DNA of 64,000 nucleotides from Bacillus_AB infantis_C (GTDB lineage: Bacteria; Bacillota; Bacilli; Bacillales; Cytobacillaceae). The stretch covers positions 124,001-188,000 of the forward strand of contig NZ_JBNILH010000008.1 of the NCBI RefSeq assembly GCF_050107595.1, written 5' to 3'. The notes beneath the pieces are model-generated. The model saw only the letters and a program-made list of their open reading frames with translations, had not been told where the DNA came from and did not search any database. Positions 48,739 through 56,045 of this stretch are shown piece by piece. Positions within the stretch are counted from its first letter, which is position 1; each line of letters begins with the position of its first letter. The translations under genes and the position numbers were made by a program.

Positions 48739-49638
48739 ATGGTACTCGAGCTTGAACATGTGACAAAAAGATTTGGAAAGTTCACGGCGGTGGATGATCT
48801 TTCCCTGACTATCCCGGAAAAGGAAATGTTCGGATTTCTGGGCGCGAACGGGGCAGGCAAGACAACAACGTTCCGGATGGTACTTGGCCTGCTGGAGCCG
48901 ACAAGCGGTCGCATATCCTGGGAAGGGAATACAATTGATTATTCGACCAGCCCGATCATTGGGTATCTCCCGGAAGAGCGCGGCCTTTATCCAAAGCTGA
49001 AGGTCAGGGACCAGGTAGTATATCTGGCAAGGCTGAGAGGGATGAAGAAGCCGGACATCCTGAAAGAGCTGGACTATTGGCTTAACAGATTCAAGGTGCC
49101 GGAATATGCAAACAAGAAGGTGGAGGAGCTTTCCAAGGGAAATCAGCAGAAGATCCAGTTTATTGCCAGCGTTATACATAAACCAAAGCTATTGATCCTT
49201 GACGAGCCTTTCAGCGGACTGGATCCTGTAAATGTCGAGCTATTGAAAAGCGCGGTGCTTGAACTGAAGGAGAAAGGCACAACCATTGTGTTTTCCAGCC
49301 ACCGGATGGAGCATGTAGAGGAAATGTGCGAGCATTTATGCATCATGCATAAGGGACGCCCTGTTGTCCACGGAGCTCTTAAGGAGATCAAAAGGGCGTT
49401 CGGGCGGAAAAACCTTGTGATCCATGCTGATTTCAAACTGGATTTCTTAAGTGGATTCCCTGGAGTGGAAAAGGTAAAGCAGACTGCCGAGGGCGTGCAT
49501 CTGCAGATTGAAGGGGAAAAGGCTGCGGAGGCAATTTTAAAAGAAATTGCCGGCAGGGGATTTGTCAGGAAATTTGTTCTTGAGGAGCCTTCGCTTAACG
49601 ATATTTTCATAGAAAAGGTGGGTGCTTCTTATGAATAA
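48739..49638 (+). CDS. yhaQ: ABC exporter ATPase YhaQ (NatA-like)
   Basis: 299 residues, as in B. subtilis. Walker A GANGAGKTTTF, signature LSKGNQQKIQFIASV, Walker B LLILDEPFSGLDP and switch His in VFSSHRMEHV. A C-terminal extension carries the DUF4162-like region typical of NatA-type ATPases. ATG 48739 has AAGGAGGAG upstream; the frame open to 48643 is spurious. With YhaP it forms an exporter. Sodium has been suggested for the family, but the substrate is not proven. Confidence 0.92.
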   Translation: MVLELEHVTKRFGKFTAVDDLSLTIPEKEMFGFLGANGAGKTTTFRMVLGLLEPTSGRISWEGNTIDYSTSPIIGYLPEERGLYPKLKVRDQVVYLARLRGMKKPDILKELDYWLNRFKVPEYANKKVEELSKGNQQKIQFIASVIHKPKLLILDEPFSGLDPVNVELLKSAVLELKEKGTTIVFSSHRMEHVEEMCEHLCIMHKGRPVVHGALKEIKRAFGRKNLVIHADFKLDFLSGFPGVEKVKQTAEGVHLQIEGEKAAEAILKEIAGRGFVRKFVLEEPSLNDIFIEKVGASYE

Positions 49639-50884
49639 TTTCTGGATTATCCTATTCCACACATACTGGAGCAAACTGAAGACGAAATCATTCATTATTA
49701 CAACGATTGTCACGCTGCTGCTGATCATCGGCCTTACAAATATGCAGCAGATCATTGAAACCTTCGACAGTGGAGATGATGAGGTAAAGGTGGCTGTAAT
49801 TGATGAAACAGGCAATCTCCTGGATCCTCTCCAGCAGCAGCTGAATACAGCAGGAAGCAGTCTGAAGCTTGAAGAGTTCAGCGGTTCGGCAGAAGATGGC
49901 GAGGCAAAAGTTAAGGATGGCGATTATGCCGGGCTGCTTACCTTGTCAGCCGATTCCAAAGATCTTCCTGCTGCCGAATATCAATCACTCAGCCTGGCGG
50001 ATACATCGGTATCAGGTGAGTTGGAGGGAGCCCTTCAGCAGGTAAAGACCGGAATCGCCGCCTCAAATATCAATCTCTCTGAGGCAGAGCTTGCCAGTCT
50101 CTATGAGCCTGTCCAGTTCCAAAGGGATGCACTGGAGGAGAATGCCAAAACAGAGGAAGAGCTGACACAGGCAAGGGGCCTTGTTTATGTGCTGCTGTTC
50201 ATCATCTATTTTGCCGTTATCATGTATTCAAGCATGATTGCGATGGAAGTAGCTACAGAAAAATCTTCACGTGTGATGGAAATTCTGATTTCAAGCGTCT
50301 CTCCCATCAAGCAGATGTTTGCCAAAATTCTCGGGATTGCCTTGCTTAGCCTTACACAGCTGTCGGTGCTGCTGCTGGTAGGCTACTATTTCGTAAAGAG
50401 GAATCTGGAGTCTATGCAGGGAGGCTTCTTTGAATTCTTTGGTTTCGGCGATATCCCGGCCGCTACCATCATTTATGCTGTGGTGTTCTTTATTCTCGGA
50501 TATCTCCTGTATGCCACACTTGCAGCCTTCCTGGGTTCCCTTGTCAGCAGGATCGAGGATGTCCAGCAGATGATCATGCCGATGACGATGCTCGTTGTAG
50601 CAGGCTTCATGATTGCAATCATCGGGCTTTCACAGCCTGAAAAAGCATTTGTGACCATCAGTTCCTATATCCCGTTCTTCACCCCGATGCTGATGTTCAT
50701 GAGGGTAGGAATGCTCACTCTGCCGGTCTGGGAGCCGATAGTAGGGATTGGGATCCTGGTTGTGTCCATCCTGCTGCTCTCAATATTTGGAGCTAGGGTA
50801 TACAAGGGCGGAGTGCTCATGTACGGAAAGTCCAATTCCTTTAAGGATATTAAAAAAGCTTTGCAGCTGTCTAAGAATAAATAA
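49631..50884 (+). CDS. yhaP: ABC exporter permease YhaP (NatB-like)
   Basis: 417 residues. One N-terminal helix (IITTIVTLLLIIGLTNM), a large extracellular domain (about 45-180), then five to six C-terminal helices. The hallmark MEVATEKSSRVMEILISSVS of ABC-2 type NatB permeases is at about residues 205-225. The ATG at 49631 overlaps the end of yhaQ by 8 bases, so the pair is translated together. Confidence 0.92.
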   Translation: MNNFWIILFHTYWSKLKTKSFIITTIVTLLLIIGLTNMQQIIETFDSGDDEVKVAVIDETGNLLDPLQQQLNTAGSSLKLEEFSGSAEDGEAKVKDGDYAGLLTLSADSKDLPAAEYQSLSLADTSVSGELEGALQQVKTGIAASNINLSEAELASLYEPVQFQRDALEENAKTEEELTQARGLVYVLLFIIYFAVIMYSSMIAMEVATEKSSRVMEILISSVSPIKQMFAKILGIALLSLTQLSVLLLVGYYFVKRNLESMQGGFFEFFGFGDIPAATIIYAVVFFILGYLLYATLAAFLGSLVSRIEDVQQMIMPMTMLVVAGFMIAIIGLSQPEKAFVTISSYIPFFTPMLMFMRVGMLTLPVWEPIVGIGILVVSILLLSIFGARVYKGGVLMYGKSNSFKDIKKALQLSKNK

Positions 50885-50989
50885 GAAACAACGGAGGCAG
50901 TCTTTCAAACCCGAAAAGCTTTGGAGTTTGTCTGGCTGTCACTGTTTTTTGAACTTTGAGAACAGCAACTAAGTATTTTAGCCTGTTGT

Positions 50990-51112
50990 TGGAGTGCAAG
51001 GCACGTAGACTCCTGCGGGATTGCAGCGGCAATGCTGAGACCCCGCAACGCGAAAGCGTGAGGAAGCTCAGCGTCGCCCCGCGGAAAGCGAAGTGCCTGG
51101 AACGCAAATCCC
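50990..51112 (+). repeat. Bacillus repetitive element (BRE-like), structured
   Basis: GTAGACTCCTGCGGGATTGC, GAGACCCCGCAACGCGAAAG, GAGGAAGCTCAGCGTCGCCC and CGCGGAAAGCGAAGTGCCTG. This wording is that of a repeat commonly seen between genes in many Bacillus genomes. Internal complementarity (CCTGCGGG/CCCCGCA, CGCGAAAGCG) suggests a folded RNA. It fills the gap between yhaP and the LysE gene. A second unrelated stretch before it (50885-50990) shows nothing I can interpret. Confidence 0.75.
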
Positions 51113-51138
51113 GTTTATAGGCTGATAGAAAAGACTGC

Positions 51139-51177
51139 AGACAAACCCGATTTATATCAGGTTTGTCTGTTTTTTTA
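51139..51177 (+). terminator. Intrinsic terminator
   Basis: AGACAAACC and GGTTTGTCT flank a 12-base loop, then GT7. It ends transcription from yhaQP. Confidence 0.8.
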
Positions 51178-51807
51178 TCCAAACAAAGAGGCAATCCCCT
51201 GATACCCAAAATAAACTCCAAAGAGAATGAGCGACAGTCCCGAAAGCATGCTGATGATGATGATTGCTTTAGAGGTGAGGAACCGCCTGAAGCCGCTCGT
51301 CAGGCCTGCCACAAAAATGTCCCAAAGGCCGAGTCCGATAAAAATCATGCAGCTGTAGACGAGAAGCTGGCCTGTCCCAAAGGAGGACGCCGTTTTTGCC
51401 AGGACCGATCCGTAAATCCCCAGCCAAAATAAAATCGACAGCGGGCTTGAAACCGACATGATGAATCCGGTGAAAAAGCATTTGAGCAGAGATTCTTTGC
51501 TCCGTATGTAGGTGACCGATATTTTATTGGCATTCATCATGCCTTCGATTCCGGAATAAAGGAGAATGAAACCGCCGAACAGCCACAGGAAGGTTTGAAT
51601 CATGGGAGAATCAAGGAATTGCACGAGGCCGAGATAGACAATCAGCATATAAACCCCGTCAGCGATCATCGATCCTGCCCCGACAATCCATGCGTGCCAA
51701 AATCCGTTTTTCAGCCCCTTTTCCAGCCTGACAGCATTGACAGGCCCGATCGGAGCCGCCAGTGAAAGTCCTAAAATGATATAGCTGATATATATTCCAA
51801 TGCTCAA
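51175..51807 (-). CDS. LysE-family amino acid exporter
   Basis: About 210 residues, six hydrophobic segments. The N-terminal LysE/RhtB signature is ISYIILGLSLAAPIGPVNAV followed by RLEKGLKNGFWHAW. SSPLSILFWLGIYGSVL marks the fourth segment. It exports an amino acid or related small molecule. Start: TTG 51807 (before SIGIYISYI) has a GAGTGA-type RBS. An upstream TTG at 51828 and a GTG at 51816 are alternatives without better RBS. Confidence 0.85.
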   Translation of the reverse strand: MSIGIYISYIILGLSLAAPIGPVNAVRLEKGLKNGFWHAWIVGAGSMIADGVYMLIVYLGLVQFLDSPMIQTFLWLFGGFILLYSGIEGMMNANKISVTYIRSKESLLKCFFTGFIMSVSSPLSILFWLGIYGSVLAKTASSFGTGQLLVYSCMIFIGLGLWDIFVAGLTSGFRRFLTSKAIIIISMLSGLSLILFGVYFGYQGIASLFG

Positions 51808-51988
51808 TGATATCACTCGCCTATTCAAGGATTAGCCCGTAAGGACTTGTACAATTTTATGCAGCGAACACAAAGGGTAGGACTGCAAATCATAAAATCT
51901 CTAGCTTTCTGTTTTGGAATAACATGAAAATAGTCTGTTCTCATCTTTGTTGGCATATGGTATAGTAGCTTATGAAAATAGCATATTT

Positions 51989-52090
51989 TGGCACTGGGGG
52001 TGCCGGTAGAGGCCGGCTGAGAGTAAGACCCGTTAAAGTCTTTGACCCTTTTATACCTGATCTGGTTTGTACCAGCGGAGGGAAGTGTAG
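51989..52090 (+). ncRNA. TPP riboswitch 1 (THI element)
   Basis: Conserved TPP-aptamer segments in order: CTGGGGGTGCC, GGCTGAGAGTAAGACCC, ACCTGATCTGGTTTGTACCAG and CGGAGGGAAG, closed by a CACT/AGTG P1 stem. It binds thiamine pyrophosphate. A terminator follows 25 bases later, so control is probably by transcription termination. A TATAGT -10-like box at 51961 could start the transcript. Confidence 0.93.
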
Positions 52091-52114
52091 ATGGCTCTTA
52101 TTTGTCATACATAC

Positions 52115-52146
52115 GCGGACCCTTTTTGCAGGAGTCCGCTTTTTTG
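52115..52146 (+). terminator. Terminator downstream of TPP riboswitch 1
   Basis: GCGGAC and GTCCGC, 13-base loop, T6. This is the likely expression platform of the first riboswitch. Confidence 0.75.
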
Positions 52147-52196
52147 GCCCTGCAGAAGGAATGATGCAGCAGCTGTATGCCATTATTGGCCTGGCA

Positions 52197-52228
52197 TGCC
52201 CCCGGTGCAATATGCAAGGGGGTTTTTG
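52197..52228 (+). terminator. Second hairpin between the riboswitches
   Basis: CCCCC and GGGGG enclose a self-complementary TGCA-TGCA loop, followed by T5. No gene lies between the two riboswitches. Confidence 0.55.
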
Positions 52229-52319
52229 CGGTGGAAAAATAAATGAATGACAAAATGGTGTACGGCTGGATGATGTTTACAAGCGGGAAAAATGCACGAA
52301 AGTTTATATTAATTTTGTT

Positions 52320-52408
52320 TACTGCTGGGGGAGCTTTACAGGCTGAGAAAGGAATATCCTTAACCCTTGGAACCTGATCTGATTAATGTCAGCGTAGGAA
52401 AGCAGCCG
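52320..52408 (+). ncRNA. TPP riboswitch 2 (THI element) of thiC
   Basis: CTGGGGGAGC, GGCTGAGAAAGG, TAACCCTTGGAACCTGATCT and TTAATGTCAGCGTAGGAAAG, with P1 formed by CTGCT (52322) and AGCAG (52401). It lies 60 bases before thiC with no terminator in between. Confidence 0.93.
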
Positions 52409-52465
52409 GTATGGCCTGCTTCCTCCGTGAAAAACTGCCCTGAGGCATAAAGTTGGAGGAGGAAG
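52397..52465 (+). promoter_or_regulatory. Translational switch of thiC (RBS masking)
   Basis: CTGCTTCCTCC (52416-52426) can pair either with GGAAAGCAG (52397-52405), the 3' side of the riboswitch P1 region, or through CTTCCTCC with GGAGGAAG (52458-52465), the thiC ribosome binding site. With TPP bound, P1 forms and the anti-RBS is free to mask thiC. Without TPP the first pairing leaves the RBS open. Confidence 0.7.
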
Positions 52466-52469
52466 AAGT

Positions 52470-54233
52470 ATGAATCATTTATATGAAATGAATAGACGTT
52501 TTTTTTCAGGTAGCCGGAAATTATATGTAAGCGGCGTCAGGAATGATATAAAGGTGCCAATGAGGGAAATAATCCAGGAAAGTACAAGGACTGCTGCAGG
52601 AACGGAGGACAATCCTCCTGTTTGTGTATATGACACGAGCGGCCCTTATTCTGATCCTGATTTTGAGATTGATATAACGAAAGGGTTGCCCAGGTTAAGG
52701 GAGGGATGGATTAAGGAGCGGAAGGATGCGGAAGCTTATCAAGGCAGAGTACAGAAGCCGGAGGATAACGGGCTTCGGGCCGGGTCCAAAGTTTCTTATG
52801 CAGATATTTTCCCGAATAAAGCCCCCTCGCCTCTCAAGGCAAAAGAGGGCAGGAATGTGACTCAGCTGCATTATGCCCGGAAAGGTGCCATTACACCTGA
52901 AATGGAGTTCATCGCCATCAGAGAGAATCTGGATCCGGAATTCGTCAGGAGCGAGGTGGCAAGCGGAAGGGCCATCATCCCTGCCAATATCAATCACCCG
53001 GAAGCAGAACCGATGATCATCGGGCGCCATTTTCATGTGAAGGTCAATGCAAATATCGGCAATTCGGCTGTTTCTTCTTCCATCGCGGAAGAAGTGGAGA
53101 AGATGACCTGGGCAGTGCACTGGGGGGCAGATACAATTATGGATCTTTCTACAGGGAAGAATATCCATGAAACCCGTGAATGGGTCATACGAAATTCTCC
53201 TGTTCCTGTTGGGACTGTCCCGATTTATCAGGCACTTGAAAAAGTGAAGGGGATTGCCGGGGACTTGACCTGGGACATATACAGGGATACCTTGATAGAG
53301 CAGGCTGAACAGGGAGTCGATTATTTTACAATCCATGCGGGGGTGCTGCTCCGCTATATTCAGCTGACTGCCGAAAGGACGACCGGTATTGTATCCAGGG
53401 GAGGATCGATCATGGCCCAATGGTGCCTCCAGCATCATAAAGAGAATTTCCTGTATACGCATTTTGAGGAGATCTGTGAAATTTTAAAAGCTTACGATAT
53501 CTCCATTTCTCTCGGGGATGGGCTGCGTCCGGGTTCTATAGCAGATGCGAATGATGAGGCTCAATTTGCGGAGCTTGAAACGCTAGGCGAGCTAACTGAA
53601 ATAGCCTGGAAGCATGATGTCCAGGTGATGATCGAGGGGCCGGGGCATGTTCCCATGCATAAGATCAAAGAAAATGTAGATAAGCAGATGGAAATTTGCC
53701 ATGAGGCGCCATTTTATACGCTTGGCCCTCTCACAACAGATATAGCCCCGGGATATGATCATATTACTTCCGCGATAGGAGCAGCGATGATCGGATGGTT
53801 TGGCACTAGCATGCTTTGCTATGTAACGCCAAAGGAGCATCTTGGGCTTCCGGATAAAAATGATGTGAGGGAAGGGGTCATTGCTTATAAAATTGCAGCC
53901 CATGCCGCAGATCTTGCCAAAGGCCATCCTGGTGCCCAGGTTCGGGACGATGCATTGTCAAAGGCCAGGTTCGATTTCAGGTGGAACGACCAGTTCAATT
54001 TATCTCTTGATCCTGAACGGGCGCGGGCATACCATGATGAAACACTGCCGGCTGAGGGGGCAAAAACCGCACATTTCTGTTCCATGTGCGGCCCTAAATT
54101 TTGTTCTATGCGAATCTCGCAGGACATTCGCCAGATGGCCAAAGACCAGGGGAAATCCGCTTCAGAGGTAATTGAGGATGAGATGAAGAGAAAAGCCGGG
54201 GAGTTTGCCAGCCGTGGCTCATCGATCTATTGA
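52470..54233 (+). CDS. thiC: Phosphomethylpyrimidine synthase ThiC
   Basis: 587 residues. Converts aminoimidazole ribotide to the hydroxymethylpyrimidine phosphate of thiamine using S-adenosylmethionine and a 4Fe-4S cluster. The C-terminal cluster motif is Cys537-x2-Cys540-x4-Cys545 (CSMCGPKFC). Conserved segments include ADTIMDLSTGKNIHETREW, IEGPGHVPMHKI and GPLTTDIAPGYDHITSAIG. RBS GGAGGAGGAAG is both strong and maskable by the upstream RNA. No other thiamine genes are adjacent. Confidence 0.97.
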   Translation: MNHLYEMNRRFFSGSRKLYVSGVRNDIKVPMREIIQESTRTAAGTEDNPPVCVYDTSGPYSDPDFEIDITKGLPRLREGWIKERKDAEAYQGRVQKPEDNGLRAGSKVSYADIFPNKAPSPLKAKEGRNVTQLHYARKGAITPEMEFIAIRENLDPEFVRSEVASGRAIIPANINHPEAEPMIIGRHFHVKVNANIGNSAVSSSIAEEVEKMTWAVHWGADTIMDLSTGKNIHETREWVIRNSPVPVGTVPIYQALEKVKGIAGDLTWDIYRDTLIEQAEQGVDYFTIHAGVLLRYIQLTAERTTGIVSRGGSIMAQWCLQHHKENFLYTHFEEICEILKAYDISISLGDGLRPGSIADANDEAQFAELETLGELTEIAWKHDVQVMIEGPGHVPMHKIKENVDKQMEICHEAPFYTLGPLTTDIAPGYDHITSAIGAAMIGWFGTSMLCYVTPKEHLGLPDKNDVREGVIAYKIAAHAADLAKGHPGAQVRDDALSKARFDFRWNDQFNLSLDPERARAYHDETLPAEGAKTAHFCSMCGPKFCSMRISQDIRQMAKDQGKSASEVIEDEMKRKAGEFASRGSSIY

Positions 54234-54270
54234 AACTGGCGGACATAGAAGAAGCTCTGAAATAGTGAAA

Positions 54271-54423
54271 ATGGAGAAGCAGATCTTCCTCATGCAGCAG
54301 AAAATCCGGGGCTTAGAAGAAAAAGTTTCAGAGATACAGAGGAGCTGCTCCCATATTTATTATGAAGCAGATGGATACAGGACCTGCACAAAATGCCGCA
54401 AAAGCGAATCGGTCCACTATTGA
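54271..54423 (+). CDS. Small coiled-coil protein with Cys motif
   Basis: 50 residues: a short coiled coil (QIFLMQQKIRGLEEKVSEIQ) then CSH...CTKC, which could hold one zinc ion. It begins 37 bases after thiC. A GTG at 54265 is an alternative start. Neither has a strong RBS, so it may depend on coupling. A clear terminator follows 8 bases after its stop, which supports it as the last gene of the thiC transcript. Function unknown. Confidence 0.5.
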   Translation: MEKQIFLMQQKIRGLEEKVSEIQRSCSHIYYEADGYRTCTKCRKSESVHY

Positions 54424-54430
54424 ATAAGAC

Positions 54431-54464
54431 AAAGGCTTGCCAGGATATTCCGGCAAGCCTTTGC
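54431..54464 (+). terminator. Terminator after thiC unit
   Basis: AAAGGCTTGCC and GGCAAGCCTTT with a 10-base loop. Confidence 0.75.
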
Positions 54465-54469
54465 CTATT

Positions 54470-54670
54470 CGGGGAACTGTTTTCCATTTGCCTTTTTATG
54501 CTGCCGTAAGTAGCAAATAAACAATGCCGATGCTCCATGCAGCAGAAGACGTGAACTTCCAGCTGCCTGTCAGAACCTAAAGATGAAAAAAAAAGAAACA
54601 GGGCAGCAGAAATATACTTGAGCCTGCTAAGTGCCAATTGAGGATTTTATACAAGGATAATCACTCCTGC
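54470..54670 (-). other. Possible remnant of a small membrane protein
   Basis: In this gene-free gap the minus strand reads LSRLKYISAALFLFFSSLGS in one frame and then VLTGSWKFTSSAAWSIGIVY followed by LLLTAA and stop in another. Both pieces look like membrane helices of one small protein joined by a frameshift in a T run. No start or RBS is evident. Otherwise 54465-54795 holds nothing I can interpret. Confidence 0.25.
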
Positions 54671-54795
54671 GGTTATTTGCTTCTTATACTCGCCGAAGGT
54701 GCAAAAGGTTCAAAGCATGATAAGTTTTTATAGAGGAACGTGCATTCGCTTTTTCCAGGTGATAAAATAGGGGAAAAGCGCTGAAAGGGAACATT

Positions 54796-56016
54796 ATGAA
54801 GGAAATTACATTTATTCATGCAGCAGACCTGCATCTGGACAGTCCTATGCTCGGGCTTGCCAGCCTGCAGGATGATTTATTCGAAAAGATAAAAGAAAGC
54901 ACATTTACCGCTTTAAAAAATATGGTGGATGCTGCTCTTGCAAGGAAGGTGGACTTTGTCATTCTGGCCGGAGACCTGTTTGACGGCGAAGACAGGAGCA
55001 TCAAGGCACAGGCAAGGCTGCGGAAGGAAATGAACCGCCTTGCGGAAAAAAATATACCTGTTTACGCGGTCCATGGAAATCATGACCATTTTGAGGGCAG
55101 CTGGTCACATATCAGCCTGCCGGACAATGTACATATTTTCCCTCACCAGCCAAGTGAGGAACGCTATACAGCCCCCAATGGGACAACTGTCAGCCTGCAT
55201 GGCTTCAGCTATCCGAGGAGGCATGTTACAGAAAGGATGATCGGCCAATATCCCGTCCGGGGAATGGCGGACTTCCATATCGGCATCCTGCACGGCAGCC
55301 TTGAAGGGGAGACCGGCCATGGCCGCTATGCCCCCTTTATTTTAAAAGAGCTGCTGGATAAGGAATATGACTACTGGGCTCTGGGCCATATCCATAAAAG
55401 GATGGTCCTGAACGCTGAGCCGCCGGTCATCTATCCGGGAAATACACAGGGGCGCAGCCGGAAGGAAAGCGGAGCTAAAGGCTGCTATCATGTCCGCCTG
55501 AATGAAGCAGGGGCAGATTTCGAATTTCTTGAATGCCACAGCTTCCGCTGGGAGCAAAGAACGGTCGATATCAGCGGGCTGTCCGCGTTTAATGAGGTTT
55601 ACAGCCGCTGCCTTCAGGCTGTTGAAGAAGAGCGGAAGAACGGCGGTGCCATTCTTGAGCTTCTTTTGAAGGGTGCATCCCTCTGTCCGCAGGATATGAA
55701 AGCTGTGGCAGGGGGGGAACTGCTCTCACTCCTTCAAGAGGAAGAGGAAGGGAACATGCCGTTTGTATGGGTGAGTGAAGTTAAAGCCGAAGAGCAGCAG
55801 AGCTGGGACAGAAATCAGCTGAGAGAAAAAGCGGATTTTTTCAGCGGGCTGTTTGCTGCTGCCGACGGATTTGACGATTTTGAAGAAAGCTTGGGAAGCC
55901 TTTATAGCCACCCGCTGGCGAGAAGGTATGCAGAAAGTATGGAGGAAGGGGAAAAGGCAGTGCTTTTAAAAGAAGCAGAAGAGATGCTGCTGGGGCTCCT
56001 TTACAAAAATGACTGA
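54796..56016 (+). CDS. yhaO: DNA repair metallophosphoesterase YhaO (SbcD-like)
   Basis: 406 residues. Phosphoesterase motifs: FIHAADLHLDSP (DxH), ILAGDLFDGED (GDxxD), AVHGNHDHF (GNHD), GILHGSLEG and ALGHIHKRM (GHxH). These bind two metal ions, typically Mn, for nuclease activity, as in Mre11/SbcD. It probably works with the coiled-coil ATPase YhaN encoded 29 bases downstream. The C-terminal 150 residues are specific to the YhaO group. Confidence 0.93.
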   Translation: MKEITFIHAADLHLDSPMLGLASLQDDLFEKIKESTFTALKNMVDAALARKVDFVILAGDLFDGEDRSIKAQARLRKEMNRLAEKNIPVYAVHGNHDHFEGSWSHISLPDNVHIFPHQPSEERYTAPNGTTVSLHGFSYPRRHVTERMIGQYPVRGMADFHIGILHGSLEGETGHGRYAPFILKELLDKEYDYWALGHIHKRMVLNAEPPVIYPGNTQGRSRKESGAKGCYHVRLNEAGADFEFLECHSFRWEQRTVDISGLSAFNEVYSRCLQAVEEERKNGGAILELLLKGASLCPQDMKAVAGGELLSLLQEEEEGNMPFVWVSEVKAEEQQSWDRNQLREKADFFSGLFAAADGFDDFEESLGSLYSHPLARRYAESMEEGEKAVLLKEAEEMLLGLLYKND

Positions 56017-56045
56017 AAGGCAGCGCGGGAAAGGGGAACAGCTCT

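Noticed and set aside
50885..51180. T-box or other amino-acid-responsive leader before the LysE exporter
   Set aside because: The exporter is on the opposite strand and no T-box GGTACC-type motif is present.
51972..52250. 92-residue ORF over TPP riboswitch 1
   Set aside because: The sequence is explained by the conserved aptamer and terminator; translation is incidental.
52695..53462. 255-residue minus-strand ORF
   Set aside because: Antisense to the highly conserved thiC; Cys/His/Pro-rich shadow without RBS.
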